Of a stretch of 64,000 nucleotides of DNA, positions 17,450 through 27,171 are shown one piece after another. The notes under the pieces are model-generated. The model worked only from the letters and a program-made list of their open reading frames with translations. It ran no database searches and was not told the origin of the DNA. A program made the translations under genes and the position numbers. This stretch comes from Millisia brevis NBRC 105863 (GTDB lineage: Bacteria; Actinomycetota; Actinomycetes; Mycobacteriales; Mycobacteriaceae). The DNA lies in the NCBI RefSeq assembly GCF_001552615.1, contig NZ_BCRN01000015.1:62001-126000 (forward strand), written 5' to 3'. Positions within the stretch are counted from its first letter, which is position 1; every line of letters begins with the position of its first letter.

Positions 17450-19108
17450 GTGTCGCTGCTGACCGATGTGATGATCGGCGGTGGGCCCGTCTTCGACGGC
17501 CGGCAGGTACTCCCCGAGGGCACCTGGATCGGCGTCGTCGACGGGCACATCGCCGATATCGGTACCGCGGACGACGTCCGGGAGACCGTCGGTCCCGCGG
17601 CCGAACGCCTCGACCTTCACGGACGGCTGCTGCACCCGGGTTTCACCGATGCCCATATCCACGCGCTCAGCGCCGGGGTCGACCGCAATGGCTGCGATGT
17701 CAGCGACGTCGACGGCCGCGCCGAGACGCTCGCCGCGATCGCCGCCTACGCCCGCACCTCCGACCGGCCGTGGATCGTCGGGTCCGGCTGGTCGATGGCG
17801 GATTTCCCCGGCGGCTGTCCGACCGCCGCCGAGCTCGACACGATCCTCCCGGATCGACCGGCCTTCCTGCTCAACCGCGACCACCACGGTGCGTGGGTCA
17901 ACACCGCCGCCCTGACGCTCGCCGGTATCGACGCACAGACCCCCGATCCGATCGACGGCCGGATCGAACGGGACGCCGCGGGCGTCGCGGTCGGCACGCT
18001 GCACGAGGGCGCGATGGATCTGGTCTCCCGGCTGGTCCCGCCGACGACCTTCGACGAGGCGCTCGCCGGTCTGCGCACCGCACAGAGCTACCTGCACGGC
18101 TTCGGGATCACCGGCTGGCAGGAGGCGATCGTCGGCGACTACCCCGGCATGACCGATCTGGCCGCCGCCTACCGCAGCGCCGAGGCGAGCGGGGAGCTGA
18201 CCGCGACGGTCGTCGGCGCGTCCTGGTTGCCCCGGCCGACCACCCTCGCCGCGGTCCCCGAGGTGGTCGCGGGATTCGTCGCCGCCGCCCGGGCGGCCGA
18301 CGGACCGCGCTGGAGCGCCCGCTCGGTCAAGATCATGGTCGACGGCGTCGTCGAGAATCGCACCGCCCTGATGGGCGAACCGTACGTCGGATCCTGTTCC
18401 TGCGCACCGGAGTACGGGCTGGGCTATTTCGACGACGAGATCCTGCGCGCCGCGGTCGTCGCCTGCGACGGCGCCGGACTCGACGTACACTTCCACGCGA
18501 TCGGCGACGCCGCCGTCACCGCGGCTCTCGACGCGGTCACCACCGCGCGCCGGGTCAACGGCATCACCCCCGGCCGCCACCACATCGCGCACCTGCAGTT
18601 CGTTCGTCCGGCCGATCTTCCCCGTTTCGCGCGACTCGGGGTCACGGCCAATATGCAGGCGTTGTGGGCCTGTGTCGAGGACCAGCTCACCGAGTTGGTC
18701 GCGCCGATCGTCGGCCCGGAGCGCATGGGCTGGCACTACCCCTTCGCGTCGATCGAGGCCGCCGGCGCCGATCTCGCGATGGGCAGCGATTGGCCCGTGT
18801 CGTCACCCGATCCGTGGGCGGCGATCTCGGTCGCGGTCAACCGCGTGGAACCCGGACTCGACCCGGCGACCACGGCTCCCCTGGTCGGCTCCGAGGCATT
18901 GACGCTGCGGAGCTGCCTGACCGCCTATACGCACGGCTCGGCGGTGCTCAACCGGCGCCGCAACGGCGGACTGCTGCGGATCGGATCGTCCGCGGACTTC
19001 GCCGTCGCCGACCGTGATCCCTTCCTGCTCGAACCCAAGGACCTGTACGACGTTCGGACGGACCTGACGGTCGCCGAGGGACGCGTCGTCCACGAAAGGA
19101 CCCGATAA
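17450..19108 (+). CDS. Amidohydrolase, YtcJ-like
   Basis: A 552-residue metal-dependent amidohydrolase of the YtcJ/NfdA type. Metal-binding [10 protein letters not shown] lies near residue 65 and the C-terminal Asp in [12 protein letters not shown] near residue 450; [12 protein letters not shown] and HHIAHLQFV supply the intermediate histidines. GTG at 17450 is preferred to earlier starts because GGAGGA lies 4 nt upstream. Members hydrolyse exocyclic or formamide-type N-C bonds; the substrate here is unknown. Its TAA overlaps the ABC ATPase start by one base (TAATG), tying it to the importer, so it probably acts on what the importer brings in. Confidence 0.85.
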   Translation: MSLLTDVMIGGGPVFDGRQVLPEGTWIGVVDGHIADIGTADDVRETVGPAAERLDLHGRLLHPGFTDAHIHALSAGVDRNGCDVSDVDGRAETLAAIAAYARTSDRPWIVGSGWSMADFPGGCPTAAELDTILPDRPAFLLNRDHHGAWVNTAALTLAGIDAQTPDPIDGRIERDAAGVAVGTLHEGAMDLVSRLVPPTTFDEALAGLRTAQSYLHGFGITGWQEAIVGDYPGMTDLAAAYRSAEASGELTATVVGASWLPRPTTLAAVPEVVAGFVAAARAADGPRWSARSVKIMVDGVVENRTALMGEPYVGSCSCAPEYGLGYFDDEILRAAVVACDGAGLDVHFHAIGDAAVTAALDAVTTARRVNGITPGRHHIAHLQFVRPADLPRFARLGVTANMQALWACVEDQLTELVAPIVGPERMGWHYPFASIEAAGADLAMGSDWPVSSPDPWAAISVAVNRVEPGLDPATTAPLVGSEALTLRSCLTAYTHGSAVLNRRRNGGLLRIGSSADFAVADRDPFLLEPKDLYDVRTDLTVAEGRVVHERTR

Positions 19109-20220
19109 TGACCGCCGACACGTCGACCGCATCGGTCGAGACCCCCGCCGCCGGGGCACCGAAAGGTGCCATCACCCTGGTAGGCGTCGCCAAGGCGTAC
19201 GACTCGGTGCGGGCGGTCTCCGGCATCAACCTGAGCATCGAGGCGGGTGAATTCGTCTCGCTGCTCGGGCCGTCCGGCTGCGGCAAGACGACGCTGCTGC
19301 GCATGCTGGCCGGATTCGAGCGTCCCACCGAGGGCGACATCCTGCTCGACGGCACCTCGATCATCGACGTGCCGCCGGAGCGTCGGCCGATCAACACCGT
19401 CTTCCAGTCGTACGCGCTGTTCCCGCATATGACCGTCGCGCAGAACGTCGCCTTCGGTCTGCGTCAACGGAAGGTGCCGAAGCAGGAGGCGGGCGAGCGG
19501 GTGGTCGAGGCGCTGAAGATGGTGCAGATGGAGCGCTTCGCCCAGCGCCGCCCAGCGATGCTCTCCGGCGGCCAGCAGCAGCGTGTCGCGCTGGCGCGGG
19601 CGCTGGCCAACCGTCCCGACGTGCTGCTGCTCGACGAGCCGATGTCGGCGCTCGACCGCAAGCTGCGCGAGGACATGCAGATCGAATTGAAGCTGCTGCA
19701 GCGCGAATTGGGCACCACCTTCGTGTTCGTCACCCACGATCAGGAGGAGGCGCTGTCGATGAGCGACCGCATCGTGGTGATGAGCGAGGGTGCGATCGCC
19801 CAGATCGGTGACGGCAGTTCGATCTACGCCAAGCCGGTCAACCGCTTCGTCGCGAGCTTCATCGGCAAGCAGAACTTCTTCCCCGTCACCAGCGGTTCCG
19901 GTACCACCGTCACCACCGCCGACGGCGACTTCACCACCTCGGAGCCGGTACCCGAGACCCTGGACGACGCGGTGGTCGCCGTTCGCCCGGAATCGATCTG
20001 GATCGCCGTGGACGGCGAGACCGGCGGCCGGGAGAACTCGATCACCGGGACGATCTCGGGAGTCTCCTTCCTCGGCGACGTCATCCAGGTGGTCGTGACC
20101 ACCACCGGCGGTACCGAACTGCTCATGCGCGGCGCGGCACGCAACTTCCCCGCGCTGGCCGAGGACGACACGATCACCTGCACGTTCGCTGCGGAAGACA
20201 CGGTGGTGTACGCGAAATGA
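19108..20220 (+). CDS. ABC importer ATPase, PotA-like
   Basis: ATP-binding subunit (370 residues) of a polyamine/opine-type importer. Walker [11 protein letters not shown]-loop [13 protein letters not shown], signature [15 protein letters not shown], Walker [13 protein letters not shown] and H-loop [10 protein letters not shown] are all intact. The last 100 residues form the TOBE regulatory domain (VAVRPESI). Start overlaps the amidohydrolase stop (TAATG) and the stop overlaps the next ATG (ATGA), so all four genes 17450-23248 are translationally coupled. Confidence 0.93.
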   Translation: MTADTSTASVETPAAGAPKGAITLVGVAKAYDSVRAVSGINLSIEAGEFVSLLGPSGCGKTTLLRMLAGFERPTEGDILLDGTSIIDVPPERRPINTVFQSYALFPHMTVAQNVAFGLRQRKVPKQEAGERVVEALKMVQMERFAQRRPAMLSGGQQQRVALARALANRPDVLLLDEPMSALDRKLREDMQIELKLLQRELGTTFVFVTHDQEEALSMSDRIVVMSEGAIAQIGDGSSIYAKPVNRFVASFIGKQNFFPVTSGSGTTVTTADGDFTTSEPVPETLDDAVVAVRPESIWIAVDGETGGRENSITGTISGVSFLGDVIQVVVTTTGGTELLMRGAARNFPALAEDDTITCTFAAEDTVVYAK

Positions 20221-21386
20221 CAGTTCACCCCTCCGGACGTGCGCGAATTCTCGCGCCCCGCGCCTCGGTCCCCCGCCTGACCCGCCGCGGCTTCCTTGCC
20301 GGCATGGCCGTCGTCGCCGGCGGCGCCGCGGTCAGCGCCTGCGGCGGCAGCCGCGAGATCGCCCCGTCGGCACCGCTGACCGACACGATCGAGGACCGGC
20401 TGAACTATTACAGCTGGGGCGATTACGAGAACCCGGAAAACCTGGAGGCCATCCAGGAGGAGTACGGCTTCACGATGCAGATCGACGCCTACGCGTCGAA
20501 CGAGGAGATGATCGCCAAGCTCGCCGCCGCCCGCGGCACCTCGGGATACGACGTCGTCGTCCCCACGGGGATCTTTCTGCCGCAGATGATCCAGCACAAT
20601 CTGCTCGAACCGCTCGATCTGTCGCGCATCCCCAACCTGTCCAATCTGATGCCGCAGTTCACCGACACCGAATGGGACCCGGGCAACCGGTACGCGGTGT
20701 GCAAGTCCTGGGGCACCACCGGCTATCTCTACGACGTCACCGCGCTGCCACAGGAACTCAACTCCTGGGGCGACTTCGTCTCGGCGGCCACCGGCCCGGC
20801 CAACGGTCGGGTCAGCATCCTCGGCGACCCGGCCGAGGTGTGCAGCATCGCCTCGGGCGCCCTGGGTTTCGACATGAACACCAACGACCCCAATGAGCTC
20901 GAGCAGATGCGCTCGTTGCTGGTCAACGACCTCGCGGGCACGGTCCGGGGATACAACTCCAACATCACCACCGTGGTCGCCGGCGGCGGCTTCACCCTGC
21001 TGCAGGCGTGGAACGGTGACGCGCGGGTCGCCCTGGAGAACGAAGACGACCCCGACAAGTGGCGATTCGTCTTCCCGGCGCCGACGGCGAACCTGTGGGT
21101 CGACCACTTCGCACTGGTGCGTGGTACCCAGCATCCCGGGGCGGCGCACGCCTTCATGAACGCGATGCTCGACGTCGAGACGTCCTACAACGAGATGACC
21201 TATATCGGGTACCAGACCGGCGTCGCCGGGCTCGAGGAGCGCGGGCGCGCGGACGATCTGCCGTTCGCCGACATTCTCTTCCCGCCGGAGGAGGTCCTCA
21301 ATCGCCTGACCTCGGCGGAGATCGACGACGCCACCCAGACGCGCACCGAGATCCTCAACGAGATGCAAGCCAGGAGCGCCCAGTGA
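20217..21386 (+). CDS. Substrate-binding lipoprotein of polyamine/opine-type ABC importer, PotD-like
   Basis: A 389-residue periplasmic-type binding protein. The N-terminus carries a twin-arginine motif (TRRGFLAG, Arg23-Arg24) followed by a lipobox ending in Cys42 (AVSAC), so it is predicted to be a Tat-exported lipoprotein. The mature domain matches PotD/PotF-type proteins ([54 protein letters not shown]). Ligand could be a polyamine or, given the neighbours, a nitrogen-rich amide. ATGA overlap on the 5' side and GTGA overlap on the 3' side. Confidence 0.9.
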   Translation: MTVHPSGRARILAPRASVPRLTRRGFLAGMAVVAGGAAVSACGGSREIAPSAPLTDTIEDRLNYYSWGDYENPENLEAIQEEYGFTMQIDAYASNEEMIAKLAAARGTSGYDVVVPTGIFLPQMIQHNLLEPLDLSRIPNLSNLMPQFTDTEWDPGNRYAVCKSWGTTGYLYDVTALPQELNSWGDFVSAATGPANGRVSILGDPAEVCSIASGALGFDMNTNDPNELEQMRSLLVNDLAGTVRGYNSNITTVVAGGGFTLLQAWNGDARVALENEDDPDKWRFVFPAPTANLWVDHFALVRGTQHPGAAHAFMNAMLDVETSYNEMTYIGYQTGVAGLEERGRADDLPFADILFPPEEVLNRLTSAEIDDATQTRTEILNEMQARSAQ

Positions 21387-23248
21387 CCACCACGATCGCC
21401 CCGCCCCCGTCCGGTCCACCGCCGGCCGCTGCCGCCGACCCGTCGCCGACCGGCGAGGCCCCGCCGCCCGCACCGTTGCGGCAGCGACTCTTCGGTCCGG
21501 GCGGTCTGACCTTCCCGGCGTGGGCCTACCTGCTGTTCTTCTTCGTCATCCCGGTCTCGCTGATCCTGTGGTACAGCCTCGGCTACAAGCCGGACCAGTT
21601 CACCACCTATGCCACCGACCAGCTCAGCCTCGACCGCTACGGCGAGGCGCTCGGCAGCCAATACCGCTCGATCTTCACCAATACCTTCGGCATCGCGCTG
21701 ACCGGCACGATCCTCGCGCTGCTGATCGGTGTGCCATTCGCCTACTGGATCGCGGTCAAGGCGCCGGCGAAGTATCGGCCGATCATGTTGGCGCTGTTGA
21801 TGATCCCGTTCTGGACCAACTTCCTGGTCCGCACGATCGGGTGGCAGATCACCCTGGCGCCCACCGGCTGGATGTCCAAGATCATCGAGGCCTTCGGCGG
21901 CGACCCGCTCGACATCCTCTACACCCGCGCGGCGGTGCAGATCGGTGTGGTCTACAACTATCTGCCGCTGATGATCCTGCCGGTCTACGTCGCGATGGAC
22001 CGCGCCGGTCTGTCATTGCGGGAGGCCAGCCGCGACCTCGGTGCCGGGCGCATCACCACCTTCTTCCGCATCACCCTGCCGCTGGCGGCGCCGGGCATCG
22101 TGTCGGGCTGTCTGTTGGTGTTCATCCCGCTGATGGGCGACTACGTCACCCCGCAGGTGCTCGGCGGCGCCCAGGGCGCGATGGCCGGCCAGCTGATCGC
22201 CAGCCAGTTCAACACCGCGCAGAACTGGGCGCTCGGCTCCGCGATGACCGTCGTGCTGATGGCCTTCGTCATCCTGTGCCTGTTGGTGGTGGCGGTGGTG
22301 ATCAAGCTGCTGCTCGCGGCTATCGCCAAGTCGATCACCGATGTTCCGCTACCGGCGGCGGACACGGTGATCGGCCGGCTGCCGTCGCTGCCGCCGACCA
22401 GCCTGCGCCCCTCGCGCACCCGGATCGACTGGCTCACGATCATCCAGAACGTGTGGGCGGTCGCGATCTACCTGTTCCTGTTCATGCCGATCTTCGTGAT
22501 CGTGGCCTACTCCTTCAACACCGGCAATGTGCTCGCCGCCTGGGACGGGTTCGGCTTCGACGCCTATACCCGCGCGCTCGACAATGCGGTGATCCTGCGG
22601 GCGGTCACGGTGTCCCTGCAGGTGGCGGTGCTCTCGGCGCTGCTGGCGACCGTGATCGGCGGCCTGGCCGGTATCGGGCTGGGCCTGACGAAGAAGTCGG
22701 CGTGGTGGGGTGTCGGCCTGACCGCCATCCTGACGATCACCCTGGTGACACCCGATATCGCCAGCGCCATCGCCATGCTGCCGTGGTTCGTCACCCTCGG
22801 TGTCGACGCGGGCATCGCCCCGCTCAATATCGGCCTGGTCCGACTGGTGATCGCGCATACCGCGATCGCACTCGTGGTGGTCACCTTCGTGGTGCGCGCC
22901 CGCGTCGCCGGCCTCGACCCGGCGCTGAACGAGGCGGCCAGTGACCTGTACGCCAAGCCGCTGGCCCGCTTGCGGCACGTGATCCTGCCGGCGGCGACGC
23001 CCGGCCTGATCGCGGGCGGCCTGTTGGCCTTCACCTTCAGCCTCGACGACGTGGTGATCTCGAGTTTCGTGCAGCAGCCCGGCTATACGCCGTGGCCGGT
23101 GTACATCTTCTCGTCGGTCCGCATCGCGCTGCGCCCCGAGGTGGCGGCGATCTCGACGTTGATGCTGATCCTGACCCTGGCGATCATCGGTGTCGTCGCG
23201 CTGATCCTGCGGCGCAGCGGCCAGTCGCTGACCAAGATGATCGGCTGA
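21383..23248 (+). CDS. Fused ABC importer permease (PotB-PotC in one chain)
   Basis: One 621-residue protein holding two complete permease domains that are normally separate subunits. After a Pro/Ala-rich N-terminus, domain 1 (about residues 45-320) contains the EAA loop EASRDLGAGRITTFFRITLPLAAPGI; a linker around residues 330-350 leads to domain 2 (about 355-615) with EAASDLYAKPLARLRHVILPAATPGL. Each has about six transmembrane helices. GTG at 21383 overlaps the binding-protein stop (GTGA). No internal stop or frameshift separates the halves. With the ATPase and binding protein it forms a full importer. Confidence 0.92.
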   Translation: MTTTIAPPPSGPPPAAAADPSPTGEAPPPAPLRQRLFGPGGLTFPAWAYLLFFFVIPVSLILWYSLGYKPDQFTTYATDQLSLDRYGEALGSQYRSIFTNTFGIALTGTILALLIGVPFAYWIAVKAPAKYRPIMLALLMIPFWTNFLVRTIGWQITLAPTGWMSKIIEAFGGDPLDILYTRAAVQIGVVYNYLPLMILPVYVAMDRAGLSLREASRDLGAGRITTFFRITLPLAAPGIVSGCLLVFIPLMGDYVTPQVLGGAQGAMAGQLIASQFNTAQNWALGSAMTVVLMAFVILCLLVVAVVIKLLLAAIAKSITDVPLPAADTVIGRLPSLPPTSLRPSRTRIDWLTIIQNVWAVAIYLFLFMPIFVIVAYSFNTGNVLAAWDGFGFDAYTRALDNAVILRAVTVSLQVAVLSALLATVIGGLAGIGLGLTKKSAWWGVGLTAILTITLVTPDIASAIAMLPWFVTLGVDAGIAPLNIGLVRLVIAHTAIALVVVTFVVRARVAGLDPALNEAASDLYAKPLARLRHVILPAATPGLIAGGLLAFTFSLDDVVISSFVQQPGYTPWPVYIFSSVRIALRPEVAAISTLMLILTLAIIGVVALILRRSGQSLTKMIG

Positions 23249-23264
23249 TCCCTCCCTGCACAGC

Positions 23265-23302
23265 CGAAGCGGCCGAGCGGAGATTTCCGCTCGGCCGCTT
23301 CG
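23265..23302 (+). terminator. Strong hairpin terminator after the ABC importer
   Basis: Perfect 16-bp stem (23265-23280 with 23287-23302) and 6-nt AT-rich loop AGATTT, 17 nt after the permease stop. Confidence 0.85.
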
Positions 23303-23354
23303 CTGTTCGGCCCGGGTTGCGCCGGGTGGGGTGGTCGAGAATCTTCGTGAGCGG

Positions 23355-23383
23355 GACGCCGAGGGGATAATGTCCTCGGCGTC
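23355..23383 (-). terminator. Hairpin terminator of the OPT transporter gene
   Basis: 10-bp perfect stem (GACGCCGAGG / CCTCGGCGTC) with a 9-nt loop, 43 nt beyond the stop of the minus-strand OPT gene. Confidence 0.65.
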
Positions 23384-23425
23384 GCGCTCTCACCGATCGT
23401 TGCTCGCCAACCCGGGCTCCCCGGT

Positions 23426-25423
23426 TCAGTCGGCGGGCCGGTCGGCCGGGTCGTCGGCCGCGACGGGCGCGGCGGCGGCCGCCCGGGTGCGCATGTACAG
23501 CCAACCGACGGCCACCACGAAGACGATCAGACCGAGGAACTTGGCGGGCGTGGCGAACCCGTCGCCGACGATCGCCAGCGGAGACTCGCTGCCGCTGGCG
23601 GCGACGATGCCGGCGAAGAGCACACCGAAGAGGCTCTCCCCGACGATCAGACCGGTCGCGAGCAGGATGCCGAGGCGCTTCTTGCTCTCGACATTGCCGC
23701 CGGAGCTCTCCGCCCAGCGGTCGTAGAACCGGCCGAGCAGGGCGCCGATCGGGATGATCAGTGTCAACGCCATCGGCAGATACATACCCATACCGACGGC
23801 CAAGGGCGGCAGTCGGAGTCGGCCCGTGCGGGCGAGGACCTCGTCGATCGCGACGATCACCGCACCGATCAGCGCGCCGAGACCGAGCAGCCCCCAGTCG
23901 AGCGAGCCGCCGAGGACGCCGGTGGCGAGGGTGGACAGCAGCGCGGCCTGCGGGGCGGCCAGCGCGTCCGGGCCGGCGCCGGGCGCTCCGGCGAAGCCGA
24001 ACGCCGACTGCATCAGGCCCAGGACCGGCGGGATGATCGCGGCGCCGAAGAGCACGCCGATCACCAACGCCACCTGCTGCTTCCACGGGGTGGCACCGAC
24101 GAGTTGGCCGGTCTTGAGGTCCTGCAGATTGTCGTTCGAGATCGTCGCGACGCCGAAGACGACCGCCGCGGTGAACAGCGTGTACGCCACCAGCGCGAGG
24201 GACTGGTCCTCGTTGGCGCTGCCGAAGGTGAACTTGATCAGCAGGGCGGCGACGATCACCACCAGGATGCCGACACCGGATATCGGGCTGTTCGACGAGC
24301 CGATCAAACCGGCCATGTACCCGCAGACCGACGCGACGAGCAGGCCGACCAGGAAGACGAAGATCACGCTGACCGCGATCAGTTCCGTCGAGTTGCCGTG
24401 GATGGCGGTCTGATTGGCGAAATCCCAGAGCAGCAGACCGATCGGGACCAGCAGCACCACGATCACACCGGCGACGATGTTGATCGGGATATCCCGCTCG
24501 GTCAACGCGACGGATTCCCCCTCCCGCCGGGCCCGGGTGGACACCAGGGCCGCGCGGATCCCCCGCACGACCGGTCCGATGATCTTGATCAGCGTCCACA
24601 GCGCCGCAACGGCGATCGCGCCGGCACCGATGATGCGGACATCGCCCGAGAAGATCGCACCGACCGACTGCAGCAGCGGCTCCCCCGCCGGAAGGTTCCC
24701 GGCGGTGCGGATCGGCAGCAGGATGCCGTACGAGATCACCAGGCCCACCAACATCGCGATGCCGACGGTGATGCCGACCAGGTGGCCGACACCGATCAGG
24801 GCCAGCGACAGGCTCGCGCCGAACATCGTTCCACCCGAACCGATCCGCAACGCCCCCGACAACGAACTGCCGATGACCTTCAGTTCGGCCAGCAGCGAGA
24901 AGCCGGCGGCGACCAGGCCACCGGTGACGATCACCCGCAGGCCGCGCCGGTTCTCGTCCGCTCCGCGGGTGGTGTCACCGACCTTGAGGACCTCGGCCGC
25001 GGCCACGCCTTCCGGATACGGCAGGTCCGATCCGGTGACCAGGGCGCGCCGCAGCGGGATGGAGTACATGACGCCGAGGATGCCGCCGATCGCGCAGACC
25101 GCCGCGGTGATCCAATAGGGAAAGCCCTGCCACCAGCCGATCATCACCAATCCGGGAAGCACGAAGATGATGGCCGACAACGTGCCTGCCGCCGAGGCGA
25201 CCGTCTGCACGATGTTGTTCTCCACCACGGAGTGGTTCGCGAAGTACCGCAGGATCGCCATCGAGATGACCGCCGCCGGGATCGCCGTGGCAAAGGTGAG
25301 TCCGACTTTGAGACCCAGGTAGACGTTGGCGGCGGTGAATACCAGGGTGATCAGTCCACCGAGGATCAATCCCCTGATGGTGAGTTCACGAACGCCGGAC
25401 GTGGTTGTCTTGTTTGGAGCCAT
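23426..25423 (-). CDS. OPT-family oligopeptide/metal-chelate transporter
   Basis: A 665-residue polytopic membrane protein, about 14-16 helices. Family marks are GLILGGLITLVFTAANVYLGLKVGLTFATAIPAAVISM at the N-terminus, NNIVQTVASAAGTLSAIIFVLPGL, and the glycine-rich C-terminal helices. OPT transporters move peptides, glutathione or metal-siderophore chelates by proton symport. The ATG at 25423 is preceded by GAGAGG. It stands alone, with its own terminator on one side and a 380-nt promoter region on the other, so the substrate cannot be inferred from context. Confidence 0.9.
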   Translation of the reverse strand: MAPNKTTTSGVRELTIRGLILGGLITLVFTAANVYLGLKVGLTFATAIPAAVISMAILRYFANHSVVENNIVQTVASAAGTLSAIIFVLPGLVMIGWWQGFPYWITAAVCAIGGILGVMYSIPLRRALVTGSDLPYPEGVAAAEVLKVGDTTRGADENRRGLRVIVTGGLVAAGFSLLAELKVIGSSLSGALRIGSGGTMFGASLSLALIGVGHLVGITVGIAMLVGLVISYGILLPIRTAGNLPAGEPLLQSVGAIFSGDVRIIGAGAIAVAALWTLIKIIGPVVRGIRAALVSTRARREGESVALTERDIPINIVAGVIVVLLVPIGLLLWDFANQTAIHGNSTELIAVSVIFVFLVGLLVASVCGYMAGLIGSSNSPISGVGILVVIVAALLIKFTFGSANEDQSLALVAYTLFTAAVVFGVATISNDNLQDLKTGQLVGATPWKQQVALVIGVLFGAAIIPPVLGLMQSAFGFAGAPGAGPDALAAPQAALLSTLATGVLGGSLDWGLLGLGALIGAVIVAIDEVLARTGRLRLPPLAVGMGMYLPMALTLIIPIGALLGRFYDRWAESSGGNVESKKRLGILLATGLIVGESLFGVLFAGIVAASGSESPLAIVGDGFATPAKFLGLIVFVVAVGWLYMRTRAAAAAPVAADDPADRPAD

Positions 25424-25803
25424 TGCGACCTCTCACTTTCGACCCGCCGAGATCCGGAATCGCTGCCGCGCTTCGATGCATCCGGCGACCAGAAAAACTC
25501 TAGGCTTCCACGTCCTGCGCGAAAAGAATTCCCCTGCAACCCATCGATAAAGCGTGCATTCTGCACTATTTGACCGAATTTCGGTCGCTCGAAAATAGCT
25601 CGGAGAGCACTCGGATACCGTGCCGCGCACGCCGTCGAGCCCCGGAAGGCGCGCGGCCTCGGGGACGGTGGTCGCGCCGCCGCACGGTACCTTCCGGGCG
25701 GTCCGAACCGTCGGCGTGGCGCCGGCAACCGGGCGGCCATCAGGTAACGAAACCGCCGAACCGTCCCCGGCGCCGCGCATTCTGTGCGACCGTCGCGCCC
25801 GTG
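25424..25803. other. 380-nt region between the OPT gene and the secreted-protein gene
   Basis: Divergent regulatory region. The first 200 nt are unusually A/T-rich for this genome (AAAAACTCTAG, AAAAGAATT, GAAAATAG) and should hold the OPT promoter. A perfect 15-nt palindrome GACCGAA-T-TTCGGTC lies at 25572-25586. From about 25600 an open frame runs into the secreted-protein gene, but its composition and lack of a ribosome-binding site leave its coding status open. Confidence 0.5.
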
Positions 25804-27171
25804 GTGCATCGGGGCGGCAACGACCGGCGACGGCGGGGAGACCGGGGACGGGAGCGCGCGCAGCGGCGACCGGGAATTCTCGGGCACGGGCGGCGCGCAC
25901 GCCGCACGGCCGGCCGGCTGCGGCATATCCGACTGACGGCGATCGCCGCCCTCACGGCGGCATTGGTGGCCGGCCTCCCGGTCGGCGGCCTCGCGTCCGC
26001 GCAGCCCGCCGCCGACGGGTACCGGTATCTGGACCTGCCGTTGACCAACCGGGACGCCGCGCAGGGGCCGGGCGGGGTGAATCCGGCGCTGCCGGAGGAC
26101 TACTCGACGGTGCTCGCCGACCTCGACGCCGCCCGCGCGACCGGTGTCCAGCCGAGTCGCTATGCCGCCCTCCTGCAGCAATATTGGTTGCTGGACGCCA
26201 CCGACGCCGCCGGCATCGATCTGTCGGCGTGGGATCCGCGCACCGGGGCGCAGGCCAACCGCGGCAACCTGATCCGTTCCTACCGCTACTACGAGGATCT
26301 GCAGCTCGCGCACCGGGAACTGCAGTGGGCGGGGTTGGCGGGACTCGTCGGCGCCGACTTCGGCGGCGGCCTGCTCGATCTCGAACTGGGCGGCGACATC
26401 TTCGCCCTGCCCGGCATGGCCGACTCGGTCCGGGCGATCGTCGACACCGTCGTCGACACGTTGGGCCCCGATGCGATCGACCGCCTGCCCGCCGGAATGC
26501 CGGCCGTCGCCCGGGTCGGAACGTCGATCACCCCGCAGGACATTCACCAGGTGATCGGGATGATTCTGGTGATGCAGAAGAACATCTTCGGCGACTTGAT
26601 GCCGATGCATCAGGCCTACGTCACCGCGGGCCTACCCGGCCTGGTGGAGATGCGGGATGCGGGCCTGATCGGCGACGACATCCTCGCGGCCTGGCGGGAC
26701 ATCGCTTCCGGCGACCCCGGCCGGATAGCCCGCGGCAATACCGCCCTGCTCGACCGGGAGCAGCGGGTGGTGATCGGCGCCCAGTGGGACGCGGTGCGCA
26801 CCTACCGGGGCGACGTCGGACAGGCGCTGACCTACCTGTCGACTGTGGCAGGATCACCCTCGGTGTCGGGTGTCCTGCCACCACGCGAATTCGATCCCGT
26901 CGTGCTGACCGGCACGACGCCCGACGGACGGGCCGCCACCGTGACAGTGCCGCTGCCGAACTGGAACTGGTCGGTCCTGCCCGAGCGCTGGCGGTATATC
27001 GACGGCCAGGTTCTGCCCGGCTATACCGCCCTGGTCGACGGGCAATGGCCGGCATTGGAAGCGCAACTGCGCGAACCGTACGAGGTGCGCATCGAGGAGC
27101 ACCGTCCGCTGATGTCGATCCCGACCATCCTCGAGTCCGCGGCCCGCGGGACCCGCGTGGAGATCTCGTGA
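25804..27171 (+). CDS. Secreted protein of unknown function, coupled to a lipase homologue
   Basis: About 455 residues. An arginine-rich N-region precedes a hydrophobic stretch (IRLTAIAALTAALVAGLPVGGLASA) and an AxA-like cleavage site, giving a mature protein of roughly 390 residues beginning near QPAADGYRYLDLPL. The mature part is Asp/Tyr-rich, with no cysteines and no recognisable motif. The start is uncertain: GTG at 25801 or 25804 is nearest to the signal peptide, but neither has a ribosome-binding site and the n-region would be unusually long (about 40 residues). The stop overlaps the GTG of the next gene (GTGA), so the two secreted proteins are co-translated and may work together. No family recognised. 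Confidence 0.7.
   Translation: MHRGGNDRRRRGDRGRERAQRRPGILGHGRRARRTAGRLRHIRLTAIAALTAALVAGLPVGGLASAQPAADGYRYLDLPLTNRDAAQGPGGVNPALPEDYSTVLADLDAARATGVQPSRYAALLQQYWLLDATDAAGIDLSAWDPRTGAQANRGNLIRSYRYYEDLQLAHRELQWAGLAGLVGADFGGGLLDLELGGDIFALPGMADSVRAIVDTVVDTLGPDAIDRLPAGMPAVARVGTSITPQDIHQVIGMILVMQKNIFGDLMPMHQAYVTAGLPGLVEMRDAGLIGDDILAAWRDIASGDPGRIARGNTALLDREQRVVIGAQWDAVRTYRGDVGQALTYLSTVAGSPSVSGVLPPREFDPVVLTGTTPDGRAATVTVPLPNWNWSVLPERWRYIDGQVLPGYTALVDGQWPALEAQLREPYEVRIEEHRPLMSIPTILESAARGTRVEIS

Noticed and set aside
15064-17550. 828-codon open frame antisense to hydrolase and permease genes
   Set aside because: Shadow of two well-supported plus-strand genes; it would span their intergenic gap.
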